Counted from the first letter of the stretch, positions 11,563 through 23,933 are shown. The stretch: 64,000 bases of DNA from Caenorhabditis remanei (GCF_010183535.1 NC_071333.1:9732587-9796586); one strand, 5' to 3'. The notes: generated from the sequence alone by a model not told the origin. Translations and numbers: made by a program.

Positions 11563-13645
11563 TTAATCCTCTTTGTTCGCGTCGACAACCATGAATAACT
11601 TTTGCGTGAAGAGAGTGACAGAATCTGTAAAAGATTGATTGATTTTTATGAGAATTAATGAATCTAGAATCATACCGGTGAGCGAATCGATGAACTTTGG
11701 TTTTCCTTTCCATGCAATGAAGATCAGATATACAGGAACTCCGGAAAGCATGATAAGAATTCCGATGGCGGTATCCTTTGGATTTCCAAGAACTGGTACC
11801 AATACTAAGAGAACGCATCCAATGAAGAAGATGATTGGGAATATGATTGGGGCTTTAACTGCTCGTGGAGCATCAGGCATGGTTTTTCTGAAGTAGAAAA
11901 GAGCCAAGATAGCTCCTCCAATAGCAATCCAGTAGCTGACTTGAATGTAGTTGATTAAAGAGTAGATATTGTTGGACAGCAGCAGGTAGAACAAGGAGAG
12001 AAGACCCTGTAACTCACTGTAGATTAATTTAAGATTAGAAGCAAAAACTCACAGTTAGGATGACGGCTGGAATTGGAGTTTTTGTCTGCTTATTAACCAT
12101 TGTCAGCACATTCGGCATTTGTCCTTCACGAGCACCACAGTAGAACAATCTGGGACACATTCAGATTATTAACTTCTTCATGACAATTTCGAATTACCTT
12201 GAGCTTGTCAGAATGACACCGTTAGCGGATCCAATTGTAGAACAGGCAACAAAGATTGGCATGCAGAAGGCAAACCACCCATAGTTCTTCTCAGCGAACA
12301 GCTAAAATATGATTTTGAGTTTTATTTTAAAGTTTTCTTCACTGACCACAGCAACGGCTGGACTTGCAAGCATTTCGTCTGGGGAAATTGAAGTGTAGAG
12401 GGCAACATTGGTCAAAGTGTAAATGATGGTGCAAAGAGAGCATGAGATGGCAATAGACAATGGGAGATTTCTGAAAATTATCAATGACACTGTGAAGCTG
12501 TTTATAAAATATACCTTTTCGGGTTCTGGAGCTCTTCAACAATAAAATTAAGATAGTTCCATCCTTGATAAGCAAACAATCCCGAGTAGAATGCCAGAGA
12601 AGCAGTTTGGAAGTCTTTGGCAGTGTTCTCGAAAATATTCTCAAAAGAATCTCGAGCTTCAGCTTTTCCTGAAATTAAACGCTAACGTTTTACATAATCT
12701 TGGTATTAACTCACCAGAAACCAAATTCCAGAGTCCAGTGAAAATGATCAAGATGAGGGCTGCAACCTTTGCAACAAAGAAAATATCTTGAACTTTGTTA
12801 GCCCATTTGACAGAAATGCAGTTGACGGCGGTGAGCAAAACTTAAATAATCAGTTGTGATAATATACAACAAAAATCGAAAAGTCTTACCCAAGAGTAGA
12901 GCGGCGATAAGTTCAGTGGAGAGTGGTGGTGGTTCACAGTCAGGGTAGAATGGTTTCAACATGTAGATCGCAAATGTGAGAGCAACAATTGTAGCGGTAC
13001 ATGGTCTCACGACAATACTCTCAATCCAAAGTCTCAAGAAAGCCAAAAATGGTCCAAACGCCTCCATAATATAGGCATAATCTCCTCCAGATTTGCGGAT
13101 GAGTGTTCCCAACTCAGCATAACAGTAGGCTCCAATGGCGGCAAAGATGCCTGATAAAACCCACACAATCAGTGAGAGACCAACAGATCCAGCTTCTGAA
13201 ATGATCCCAGTTTGATGTTATAAATCCCTACACAGATGTATGGCTTTCACGCCCGACTTATTCACTAAGATCATGATATCGTTCTGATCTTTTTAGTTCG
13301 GATACGCGACTGATCATAAATAATTGTTATTGGAAGATAAAACAATAAAATCACAGTACAAAATTTATAGTCCAACAACACACGACGACATATACTATTT
13401 TACGACTCGATTGTATCTTAACTAACGTGCTTGGATTCCAGTTGGACTGATGAAGATTCCAGATCCAATAATACATCCGACAATGATAGAAACTCCATTG
13501 AACAATGTCATCGACTTTTCAAGTCCCTTGTCGCCAACATCTTCCTGAAATATTTATTAAAAGACGTGAAAATGAAAGAAGTGCTCACGTCATGATGTTC
13601 ATTAGGCGGCTGGTTAAGAGGTTCCGATTGTTCTTGTTTACCCAT
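11563..13645 (-). CDS. aat-3: LAT-type amino-acid transporter light chain, aat-3-like
   Basis: Ten exons (13589-13645, 13427-13544, 12890-13195, 12715-12840, 12515-12668, 12347-12470, 12198-12301, 12053-12149, 11676-12006, 11563-11624) give 492 residues. The first membrane helix carries the family motif [17 protein letters not shown]. Later come [35 protein letters not shown] and [13 protein letters not shown], all diagnostic of SLC7A5-8 LAT proteins with 12 membrane spans. Such light chains usually pair with a 4F2hc-type heavy chain and exchange neutral amino acids at the plasma membrane. The last intron (11625-11675) keeps the frame open, so a read-through model would wrongly insert residues before DSVTLFTQ. 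The ATG follows a TTTTCAG site by six bases (phase 0 for upstream exons). The gene symbol is from memory of worm paralogues. Confidence 0.88.
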
Positions 13646-15229
13646 TTTAGCCTGAAAATATGAACACTACGGCGTGTTTTTCATAGAGAAAAAAGAGGGG
13701 AAAAATGAAAGTGAAATTTCGACGCGTTGAAATGTGGAGAGGTAAACAACAACATAAAATAATCCAACAAACATGCAGAAAGGGTTACTAGTTTAAAAAA
13801 AAGTTGTACATAAGTTAAACGACTCAACTGAAATTCAAAAACCGAAATTTGAGTATACGTGCAAATCGAGAGCAACTTATTTGTAGACGAAACAGCACAT
13901 GTTAAAGGGAAAGTGAGTGGAAAATGTGAGAGAGCAGAGTTCTAATGGCAGGAAACGTGAAGACTTGAGAGATAAACGTAGATGTGTGAGAAAGCCGGAC
14001 TGAACATGACGGGTCGCAGGTCATGTCGTCGGCCTATTAGCTGCTTACTCGACGGCACTCGACCTATCTACAAAGAAGACGCATACGTCTCAGTGAGATG
14101 ACGGTAAGTTGTTTCCTCTCATAGAACTCTTGTAATCGTCTTGTTTGGCTTAGCACACTACCTCTCTCCGCCAGATAGGTGAATGCATCGAGTGTCGATA
14201 GAGATCATAATTACAGGGCAATGCATAAATAAAATGAAAAATAGCGGAAAAGAAGATTCGAAGCGGAAGGGTAAACTATGATTATGTTGAAGTCATGAGA
14301 GAAAACAAAAAAAGATTTCTCCCCGGCCGGGAATTGAACCCGGGTCTCGCATGTGACAGACGCGGATACTCACCACTATACTACCGAGGACACATTGGAA
14401 AGCTAGGCGGTGGTTGAAGACAACTTGAGAGCGCCGGGCGCCGCGAAGGAGAGAGGGAGAGAGTAAAGACTGGAAACGTTGTGAATGGCAGAGAAAGTGG
14501 CGGCGCGTGTAGTAATATAACGGTGAAGTGGGAACGTAGATTGAAGTGGGAAATTCTCTCAAAACCTTTTGAATTCAAAATTGGCAGTATTCAAACATAG
14601 GCATTATGTGCTTCTTTAGATGACGTTCACAAAACTTTAACAGCAGCTTGCAATAGGGAATTTTTTTTAAAGAAATCAACATTTTCAAAGTTTATATTTT
14701 CCATTTGAAACCCCTTTTATATGAGAACATTCAAAATCCCTCTTCTTTTTACAATTTTCACTTATATTACATAAGTGCCATCCGGAAACATTGATAAATT
14801 CACATCGGAATAGACGACCCAAACGTCAGGTGGTTGGTGTCAAGGATTGGATCTCTGAAGCTAAAGCTAAACTCACGGAGCGATCAAATTTCTATTCAAA
14901 TACACTAAAGGGAAGATTCAAATAAAACCAAAACATTTTGGTTACGAGTGAATGACGCGAATAAAATTGGTATCGTTCTCAAACCGCCATAGATGTCTTT
15001 GACTATAAAGAGGAGGAGAAGGGTCATTCTAAATCCGAATTGTCATTTTAGATGAACTAACCGTATCGTTGTGAGTGTCTCTGTCCGGCCCCGTTTGTGT
15101 GTGTGTCGGCCGTTTGAGGGACAGAGGGCAAATGACGGGGTTGGAATGGGTAGGCATTGACAAAAAGAATTGCGCACACTGGTCACTCGTACCTCTTCAT
15201 AAAACATACTATCTCTCCAGTTTACTTAC
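13646..15229. other. 5' flank or long first intron of aat-3
   Basis: Apart from the tRNA-Asp gene this is non-coding and AT-rich. If the upstream exon at 15230-15313 splices to the acceptor just before the aat-3 ATG, the whole stretch is an intron; otherwise it is promoter. Confidence 0.4.
14319..14390 (-). tRNA. tRNA-Asp (GTC)
   Basis: The minus strand reads TCCTCGGTAGTATAGTGG at the 5' end, with anticodon loop CTGTCAC (anticodon GTC) and T-loop GGTTCAATTCC. The acceptor arms TCCTCGG and CCGGGGA pair over seven positions, one of them G-T. Discriminator G, no intron, 72 nt. It lies upstream of aat-3 on the same strand, inside the intron that would be used if the exon at 15230-15313 is real. 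RNA polymerase III internal A and B boxes are intact. Confidence 0.95.
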
Positions 15230-15313
15230 TACATATAAGAGTACAGCGGTCATCGGATCGGTAATGTGGGAACCAGCTTGCTTACCCACCATAACACCGA
15301 GGATAATGCACAT
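15230..15313 (-). CDS. Candidate alternative first coding exon of aat-3
   Basis: On the minus strand an ATG opens 28 codons (MCIILGVMVGKQ...DPMTAVLLYV). Their third positions look like real worm coding sequence (ATC, CTC, GGT, GTT, AAG, GCT, TCC, CAC, ACC). The stretch ends at a strong donor, GTA|GTAAGT, in phase 0. The next acceptor on that strand in front of aat-3 (TTTTCAG|GCTAAAATG) is also phase 0, so splicing would add 28 residues plus Ala-Lys before the usual start. The peptide is partly hydrophobic. Alternatives are an unrelated tiny gene or chance: the frame also runs on to a stop six codons past the donor. Confidence 0.45.
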
Positions 15314-16990
15314 TTAGATACCGGATAGAATAGAAAAGAAGAGGAAGACCTCCCTATTCGATGTTTATACTCGTGGGTAATGAATCAACAGAATGAAAAT
15401 GTGAAGTGAGCGATGGAAAAGAAGGGTAATGAGTGATGTGACAGGCACAATCATCTTCCGCGCGTTGGATGCGCATATTACAAAAATGCACCAGATGTGA
15501 TGAGAAAGCCCTTTATTGTTTTGCACTTATAAAAGTGAGAAATGAACAAAATATCACTTTGGTGACTCTAGTGGAAAGCTTTCAGTTTTGGGTTTCTTCC
15601 CTCAAAAAAACGTTTGTGTTTTCCATTGGAGACTAACTTCTTGAATTAGCTTTGGTATTATACGTTAACTTTCCAATGCATATCTAACGACAAACATGAG
15701 TGATACTGAGCACTTTGCTGGAAACATGAAAATACATATCTTTCAAAGGAGAAAACAACAAAAAATGTAGGATGAAATCACCATGTCAACATTCAAGCAG
15801 ATGTAATTACGCCCAATTTGTTTTCATTACTTATGCACCTTTTCTCTCTTTTTTCGTCTTAAGAGCAGATGTTTCGGCTATTGGCCAATCACGCAGAAAG
15901 GGACATGTCTTTCTTTTTCAAGGACACAACAACATTTTCAAAACACAATGCAACATACAACAACAAAAAAAAACACCGGACTAGTTTAGAAAGATCGATG
16001 AGACACAGCGAGCAAAAAGGGCATGGGAGGTCTTAGAATAGCTCATCATTCTTCGGCACATGATTATTTCTTCCCATCTTTTTCTTTTATATTTCCTTGA
16101 AGCTAGAATCAATAGACGGAGAAGAAATGGTTGGTTGCGCGAGTTGTTTTTACGAGCTGAAGGTAGTAGAAGCAGAGAAAGGATAATGAAATCGACACTG
16201 GTCGATTGGAGCAAAAACTAAGGGTATGAGAGAGAAAGGGGAAGGGGAAAGAAGAAAAAAAGCACCAGAGAAGAGCAGAAGAGAAAGAATTTCTGTTGAC
16301 AAACAAACATTTCAGAGAAAGTAATGAAAAGAAGTCATTATGAGAATTAATTATTGAAATGAAATAGGGAAAGTGAATGTATTAGAAGGTTTTAAAAATT
16401 ACCAGAAAGTTCTGAGAAACTGCTGAAAAAACACAATGAGTTCTTTGAACTTTTTCTTAAAATACATTCTTTTCTGAGCGTTGTTTCCGTTATCAAATTC
16501 ATAAAAATCGAAAATTCCTGGATGATAGATTTAGTCTGCTTTTTTATTTCTGCAAAACAAAAATTTCTCGATTATCGTATGAAAAACTGTTTTCCGGAAC
16601 AGAAAATAGTCTGAGTCATGTTTCGCGTATAGGTTTCTCGAATCAGGAAGCAAGATAGTCTGAGTAAAAAAACTGATGAATCTTGCCACCCATTTCACTC
16701 TCTCTCTCATTCAAATGTACTTCATCCTTTTATTTTTCGCGGGCATTTCTATAGAAAATCTTTTCTTGTTTTTAAATCTTTATTGCTTTTGTCTAGTATT
16801 GAAAAGCTTGCAATGAACATTTGAGTGAATTCTAATACTAAAAAAATAATGTTCAATTTATCTGTTATCAAGCTTCAAATAACACAAATTTAACTTTTTG
16901 GCCATGTCCCTTCCCCTCAAGCAGTCTTCCCGCCTGTTTGTCGCTTGGTTTACTTGCATGTAACCGACCTTCGCCTCTACTCTCTAATGT
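15314..16990. other. Intergenic, no supported gene
   Basis: The stretch is AT-rich. A short open frame around 16105-16165 on the plus strand (LESIDGEEMVGCASCFYEL) ends at a GTAGTA donor-like site, but it lacks a convincing acceptor or partner exon. No repeat family was recognised. Confidence 0.3.
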
Positions 16991-17010
16991 GCTTCCGTGG
17001 CGCAATAGGC

Positions 17011-17046
<36 letters not shown>

Positions 17047-17063
17047 GAGCCCACCCGGGAGCG
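16991..17063 (+). tRNA. tRNA-Asn (GTT)
   Basis: Starts GCTTCCGTGGCGCAATAGGC, with anticodon loop CTGTTAA (GTT) and T-loop GGTTCGAGCCC. It ends CCCGGGAGC plus discriminator G. The acceptor stem GCTTCCG pairs with CGGGAGC, with one G-T pair. 73 nt, no intron. It sits between aat-3 and the SLC5 gene. Confidence 0.96.
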
Positions 17064-17647
17064 AAACTTTTTTGATTTGAAAATTAAATAGAAAAGACGA
17101 AGAAACATGAGGAAATAGAGATCCGTGGTCCGTTCGGATGTGAGTACGTTTGCCGTTTTGTTACACATTGATCCGTCACCCGTCAAAGTGTCCGCACTTT
17201 ATGAACCCTCTCCTGTTTCTTCACTTTGCCTCACATCATTTGTAAAGCCGTATAAAAAATTGAGAAAAAAGTGTTTGGCTACATTTTTAATAAATTGTTC
17301 TTGGCTCCGATGATGGTGACAAGGGAATGGAATTGCAAAAAAAAAAAAATGGAGGCGGAAAACATTACAAAACCAAGGGTGGTCACACACAATTGAAAAG
17401 CAAAGATTTATATTGTGCAGCTTTTGCGTGAGCCCCCAACTATACCTCTATTGAGCCCTGTCTTAACTTTTTCTGTTTTAATCCTCTCTAACTCCACTTT
17501 TCAGTTTCAACGACATTTTCTTTTAAAGTATCCTAATACATTAGTTCTTCGATAAAACTAATCTCATCTCGTGATATAATTTCTTGAAAATTTTCATATC
17601 TTTAGTTTGATATCAGTTTTTTAAAACATTAGTTGTTTTGTTTCAGA
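17064..17647. promoter_or_regulatory. 5' flank of the SLC5 symporter gene
   Basis: No supported exon. A TTTGTTTCAG acceptor ends one base before the SLC5 ATG, which suggests trans-splicing or a spliced 5' leader. A run of 13 A's lies near 17338. Confidence 0.4.
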
Positions 17648-20563
17648 ATGCTATTCACCGACTACATTCTTCTGTTCTCATGCATGATAGGCATATCTTT
17701 GTACGGGTTGTACAAAATTCGAAAGTCTCGAAAAAAGGAACAAACTGCCCGCGAGGCAATGGTCGGATCTGAGTAAGTGATAAACAGTGATACTAAACAT
17801 GTTTCAATTAATTTGAAAAACTTTTCAAAACCAAAAAAAAATTTCAGTATATCGGTACCGAGCGCTACTCTAGCCATGTGTTCCGGATTTATTTCCTCCA
17901 TCTCAGTGCTAGGATTCCCAGCAGAGGTAAGAAAAGCGGGTAACATAAAAAGAAAAAGCGATTCAATTGAATCTCACAATGGCTAATGACACTTCTTGGT
18001 GCCGACCCATCTGTTGAATATTTGATTAGACTAATACATTCAGTTAATTGATGAGCATGTGTAACCTTGAGAATAGTCAAAATAAGAGGGTTCAAAAACA
18101 TGGATGAAGTTTTCAGGTTTACTATCAGGGAGGAATGATGCTATGGTATGCTCCGATGTACTTCATATCGTTTCCACTCGTGGCTTACGTGTTCCTTCCT
18201 GTTTTGTACAAGTTGAAACTTACAACTATCTATGAGGTATTTGTATCCTTGTCTGAAAATAGTGTTCAAGACTGAATGTTTTAGTATTTCGAAAGAAGAT
18301 TCAATTACAACTGCCGGTTTGTCACAACTCTTCTCTTTTGTGTGCAGGTGAGAATACGTTTTTTTAAGTGTCTTGAAAGTTCAAATTTTTTCGATTATTG
18401 GCATTGATCGTTCCCGAACAAATCTTGCTTTTGAAAATATGGATTATCATTTTTGGGAGATCGCTTACAATTGCCCTCTGACATGAATTTTATTTCAAAC
18501 AATTCTATCCGATGTTCGATGTTTGAAAACACAAACTTCGCATACTCAGATAATTTGTGTTGAATAAGAGATGAAAGAAAAGAAGGCATTTTACACAAAC
18601 TAAAAGATGTATAGTCTATTCTGTATGTTCGACTTGTTACATTTTCATTTTTAGATGATGTTATACAACTCTGTTGCATTATATGCTCCGTCTCTTGCTA
18701 TTGCTACAATCACCAAAATTCCCATCACCATTTCAATTCTTATTACTGCAATTCTGTCAGCAGTTTACATAAGTGTTGTAAGTCAGATATTATTAGCATA
18801 AATGCGAAGATAATAATATTCATCACAATTTTCAGGGAGGTGCAAAAGCGGGAATCCATACGTCCGCTATCCAAATGGCACTTATAATCTTCACAATGGC
18901 GTTTATCGTTTCCATGTCTATTCACCAAATGGGTTGGAGAGACATTCTCGATAGTATCACAACTGGCAAAAGATTGATTCTAAATGAGTATGTCCCTTAT
19001 ATCTGAGTGAGAGATAGATAAAAATGTCTAGATAAAAAAATAAGATGAGATGTGTTTTCAAATCTTTTTCTCCCGGATGCAAATCCCGACAAGCTAAGAA
19101 ACTAATCGGATAAATTGAGCGACCTATTGACGCAAACTCGTCTAGCACACTCCCTCTAGTTTTTTTTTCTGATTTTTATGCAATGATCCAATGTGAAGAT
19201 TGAAAAAAACTGCAAGCTGACTTACATCACTTTTATGGGCGATAGCTCAAAAATGCTGAGAAGCCATTTGAGAAATGAAAAAAAGATTTATAGCTTCCGG
19301 ATCAATCCGACAATTCGTCACTCAGTTTGGTCGTTAGTGATTGGAGGAACAGGAAACATACTGTCGTTGTTCGGAGCCAACCAACTGAGTGTGCAAAGAT
19401 GTTTGGCCATGCCTTCACTAGAAAAGGCTCAAAAGTAAATTATCAAGTACCAACATATCAATTAAACTTTTTTTTTAGAGTTCTTTTGTGGACAATTGGT
19501 TGCAACTCAGTGATCTTATTTTTGTACGTGTCGGTCGGTTTCTCAATGTTCGCCTTCTACAAAGATTGTCATCCAACAATAGGAAACGCCAATGAATTGT
19601 TGCCTCAATTTGTGATTGATGTTATTTCTACTACCCCCGGATCAGTTGGACTTTTCGCTGCGGCAGTTTATAGCGCTGGAATCAGGTATGACATCACGAA
19701 AGATTGGAGTTGTATCAGTTGTTTTACAGTACGCTGTCTGCGTCTTTCACTGCTGTATCTTCAATTCTGATAAATGACGTTTGGAATGTGTTCAGAAAAC
19801 ACAAAAAACAAGCACCTCTGAATAGTGCAGATGTCCACAAAGCAATGAGAATTCTGCGTGAGTTTTGTTGCTCAAGATACAACAACGCTGAAAATGTAAT
19901 TTACAGCAATATTCCTCTCTTTCATTTCTATATTTGTAGCTATGCTGTGTAGTATGCTGCAAGGAATCATTTTGCAGGTAATCTCATCTGTTCTTCATTT
20001 ATTTTTGATACCAATTCCTCCTTTCAGGTGTCTTTCATTGTCTTTGGTGCAGGTGGTGGACCAGTTCTTGGTTCTTTTGTGATTGGCTTATTCCTTCCTC
20101 GAGTCAAAGGAGTAGCTGCTTTTATTGGTCTTCTTGCCTCAATAGTTGCTTGTTTTTCTATTTCAATTGGAAGTGTACTAGTAAAGGTATGCAAACTTAA
20201 TAAAAATGAAATCAAAATGAGTGTTCATTGCAGGTAAAACCAGTGCAACTAGAACTCGGTCAGTGTGGAAACTCAACGATGTCATTCTATGACGACTCAC
20301 ACATTGGAGAAGTTACTTCAACCCCACTGTAATACATTTCTAATCTGATTATGAGAAATTAATGCTATTTTTCCAGAGCTTATGGGTTTGACCGCATTTT
20401 TGCCGTCTCCTATCAGTACTACAGCGTTATCGGTATAGTAACAAATGTTTTCGTCGCATACATCACGCAATTGTTTATTGGTAAGTTGTGAAATAAAGTG
20501 AAAAAGAAAGAATGAACTCCAGCTCCGAGTAAGTGGTTTCAAGTGTTCAGGAGATTTTCTTAA
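17648..20563 (+). CDS. Sodium/solute symporter, SLC5 family (SMCT/SMVT-like)
   Basis: Fourteen exons, all in phase: 17648-17772, 17848-17926, 18117-18236, 18285-18347, 18655-18777, 18836-18987, 19294-19434, 19479-19685, 19730-19857, 19907-19977, 20028-20186, 20234-20328, 20377-20480 and 20523-20563. They give 535 residues. Family marks: an early helix with [12 protein letters not shown], the [19 protein letters not shown] block, [40 protein letters not shown] and [20 protein letters not shown]. The last is the conserved SLC5 signature around helix 8, which contributes to the sodium site. About 13 membrane spans are expected. The closest human relatives appear to be the SLC5A5/6/8/12 group, which carry iodide, vitamins or monocarboxylates; the substrate here cannot be told. 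The tail is short and basic ([10 protein letters not shown]). Confidence 0.88.
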
Positions 20564-20675
20564 TATTTGAGGTCATTTGATCTGATAGAGAATTAATATA
20601 TCCTCATTTTAGAACAAATCCTTCTTGACATTCATTATGACGCCTTTTCCATTCTCCCCACAAGGAAGTAGAACA

Positions 20676-21012
20676 CTATTTGCCAACTAGATCATAAGCC
20701 TCACGAACATACAAGTTTTCAGCTGTCTGTATGACCAGAATCCGTTCATTTATGCGAAAACAGCTTGCCCCACCCTTTCTAGGTGCTCCATTGTAGGCGG
20801 AGTCGGAACAAAACTAACCCGTTAGAAATCATGATTTGATGCGTTCTTTATTTCAGATGTGTGCTCACCGATAAGAAATCACTCTGAAATTTGCCTTGAA
20901 TTGGTGTCACCCCTGTTTGCCTCTTCTGCTCCTCATACCACTCATCATGACCCGGAACCGGAGCAGCATAACTGCACGCAACATGAGACTCTCCCTTGCT
21001 GAAGCACATCAT
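20676..21012 (-). CDS. Small two-exon gene, 64 residues, unknown
   Basis: Exon 1 (20869-21012) encodes 48 residues starting MMCFSKGESHVACSYAAPVP. It ends at a strong donor, TCG|GTGAGC, in phase 0. Exon 2 (20676-20726) follows a CATACAG acceptor and gives TAENLYVREAYDLVGK and a stop, in phase. Codon use is clearly worm-like. There is no membrane segment; the protein is polar with three cysteines near the N-terminus. Upstream on the same strand a TTTTTTAG acceptor sits inside a palindrome and probably marks the 5' end of the mature mRNA. The gene is convergent with the SLC5 symporter. I recognise no family. Confidence 0.5.
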
Positions 21013-23247
21013 ATTTGATTTGTTTCCGTTTTTTTTCGTGTTTAGGCTAAAAAACACGGGTGGAAAATGATCATTCCTCATCTTTCTCCGCGTGTATATG
21101 TGCTCCTTTTTCAGTTTCCATATTTCTTCTTTCTTTTAATTTATTCAAAGATAACAATGAAACCAGGACATCCGATGATGTTGCTCATATTCTTTGACCT
21201 TGTTCTTCTTTATTTCATCTCACAAAAAGCTTTTGAGAAGCTATGAAGATTCACGTATGAGTCTCAATATACAAGAAAAGGGAAACCTAGAAAAGGTTTG
21301 ATATATCAAGCTAATTAGTTCTCCGTTAGAGAAGCAGCTGGCAAAAAAACAGAAAATGGGAAGAGAATCGCAGTTCTACTAGCTTTCCCTGACCGTTTTC
21401 CTGTTTAATTCCTTTTTAAACCAAGTCCACCCACACAAAGGAATTAGTTCTCGCAATTCATTTTGTTCATTTTCTTTGTTCTCTGATAGTTTTTCTCGAT
21501 TCTTCGAAACATCTCTACCTGTAAAGATCATTTGGGAATTCTCATTAAATCGTCACAAGCTGAACATAAATATCTGTCAGTCTGGACCAGCTGTTTTGGT
21601 ATGTTCCTATGATTCAGTTTGAATACAATTTTCATATTCTGACGTATAAGTCATTTCTTTTTCTTTTTCTTCAGAAATACATACAAATTGAACTGATTCT
21701 CTTGATACTTTAGTATGGAAAACTCGAGTCTCTAGTATTTAGGAATGTTTCTAGGTGTCAGATTACAAAGTTCATCCGAGTTAGTTCATCGCCTTTTTGC
21801 ATTTTCAAACTAATGTTTTCAAATTATTATGTAGTTGTTATTAGTGGTATGATTCCTGAAATAGCATATTGAATATATAACTTGCACTAAAATGAACACG
21901 TGATGTGATTCAACAACAATTGAAGACGTGACGATGACACCTCATCATACTTCTGGAGCTATGAGGTGTCCTTTTAGCATTTTGGTAATAAAATCGGATA
22001 AAATCTTAGTAATCCCATGTACTTTTTGGATTTCAATGTGAACTTTTAACAAATTGGATCCGGAACAAATATATGTCATCACTACCTTGCACTTTTATCT
22101 GGTTCTGTCCTCTTTTTCTTCAAAAATTAGAGTAGTCTGGATGGAAGACTCAAAATGTCCTATGATACAACAGAAACTATTATTTGACGTGATTCGAAAT
22201 TTCATACTTTTCTTCAAAACCCACTCGAGACTTTTCTCGACTTTTTCACATAATCCATTCTTAGTTTCGTATAAACATCATGAGTATAATCCGAAGTCTG
22301 AAGAACAAAATGATGAATCTGATTCCTTACAGAGTTAGCGAGAGCCAGACGTTTTTTCTATCCGTGCCGAGAAGCTAAAGCCCAGAAAAAGACATGTTTG
22401 AAATACAACCTTTTCGGCAAACATCATCTATTATTCGCCAAACGACTACACTCTGATCTTTTTCTTGGCCAACCTAAGAAAATGTGGTCCCGTTATTTCG
22501 ATTTTTCAGTTTCCATCATCATTTTCCAGACACGTATTCCATTTTTTGCTGATCTTAAATTTATATGATGTCGTGAGCTAAACTCACCACCCGGTGATTA
22601 ATGTTCGCTTCGAATTGTCATGAATAAAAAATGGTGGTTTCGGTTTATCGTGAAGCGGTGGATATCTTCCAGATGATCTGTCATTTATCGTGTCTCAAGG
22701 TGTATGTGGTGTATGTTCTTGTTTATGCCTCCCTCTTTCATTTCTCAAAAGAGTTTATCAGATTTTTCTGCGATTATCACGATGTGCCCATCGTTTTTCA
22801 TTTCTATATTTACACCTTCTTCTGTCAATGTCAACATTTTTTCTTTTATCAGTCGATTGGTAATCAGATTGCTGGAGAGCACAGGGTTGACTCGAAACGA
22901 ATCGAAATAAAATGTAATGAAATGTAACGTAATGACTCCGCTATCACTGAAACATATGACTTTTTCGTGTTGATGTTGCCTGTTGCATTCCGGTTTTCTT
23001 TGATTTTTTCTCTCCGTGCAGTGATCTGCTCGTTGACCAACTTGTTGCGTAGACTGACATTTCTCGGGTATTTTTTTTGTTTCTTCATGCTATCATCTTC
23101 CTCCTACACTCTTCAAATCTCTTTATATTCTTTTTTGTGACCTTATAAACTAACACGATTATACACACCCACATCTTCAAGAGGAACATGTATAATTAAG
23201 ATTCATCAGTATACTTCTTTTCAGCTCATTCAAACACACACACACAA
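21013..23247. other. Intergenic with one tiny membrane-type ORF and a hairpin
   Basis: Contains the inverted repeat at 21037-21058 and a 29-codon plus-strand frame at 21157-21246 (MKPGHPMMLLIFFDLVLLYF...), described among the findings. It also has a 10-bp perfect hairpin at 21936-21970. The rest is AT-rich and shows no convincing exon. The stretch ends in CACACACACACA just before the next start codon. Confidence 0.35.
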
Positions 23248-23933
23248 ATGGCTGAGCTAGATCAACATCTTCCCACTACATCGACCTTCCATCGACCCAC
23301 CATGGAGGAGGCCGTTGTGAAAATGAAGAGGATTCAACGCTTCACGAGACAATTCTCAATTTTTGTTCATTGTGAAGATGAGGTGAGCCGGATATTTTAT
23401 AGTGTTATGCTTGTTTCAATTTTTTGAAAAATTGATGTGCCAACAACTATTGAAGGTTTTCAAAACTGTGAATTTCATCTAGGTTTAACACGTTTTTACA
23501 TTTCCAATCTTGCTCGGTGATCACTTGTGAATCTAATTAAACTGACCGACCAGAACACTTGATAACCATATTAATACTGAAACTATTTCGCAAATCGATT
23601 TTGTTATCCAGAATGGCAAGAAAATACTCTCGTCCAAGACTGAGAAACCAGCAGCACCAAAAAAAGATGAGAACAATGAAGACCGTCTGTTCAAGTACCC
23701 GGGAGACTTGCGAGCAGTGAAACGCAAAAGAAACCCAACTACTCCGTGAGTCATCATTGCATTCCAATATTTTTTCTCATCTTAATTGTTTCAGATCTGT
23801 CAAGAATGTCAGTATCGGGGCCAAACGAAAAATGATGGAGCATCAAAAATCAATCCGTGAGGCAGACTCAGAGGGACCACCAGAGATCGCAAAAGAAGAT
23901 AACGATAAAGAAAAAGAAGAAGAAGAGAAATAA
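23248..23933 (+). CDS. Small charged protein, unknown family
   Basis: Exons 23248-23382, 23612-23745 and 23795-23933 join in phase (0, then 2) with GTGAGC and GTGAGT donors and CCAG and TTTCAG acceptors, giving 135 residues. The N-terminal third (EEAVVKMKRIQRFTRQFSIFVHC) may form an amphipathic helix. The middle has LFKYPGDLRAVKRKRNPTTP, whose KRKR is a plausible nuclear localisation signal. The C-terminus is a run of Glu and Lys (KEKEEEEK). I recognise no domain. A second in-frame ATG at 23302 could be the true start. The stop codon overlaps a TAATAAAA sequence; a second AATAAA near 24106 could be the functional poly(A) signal. Confidence 0.65.
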
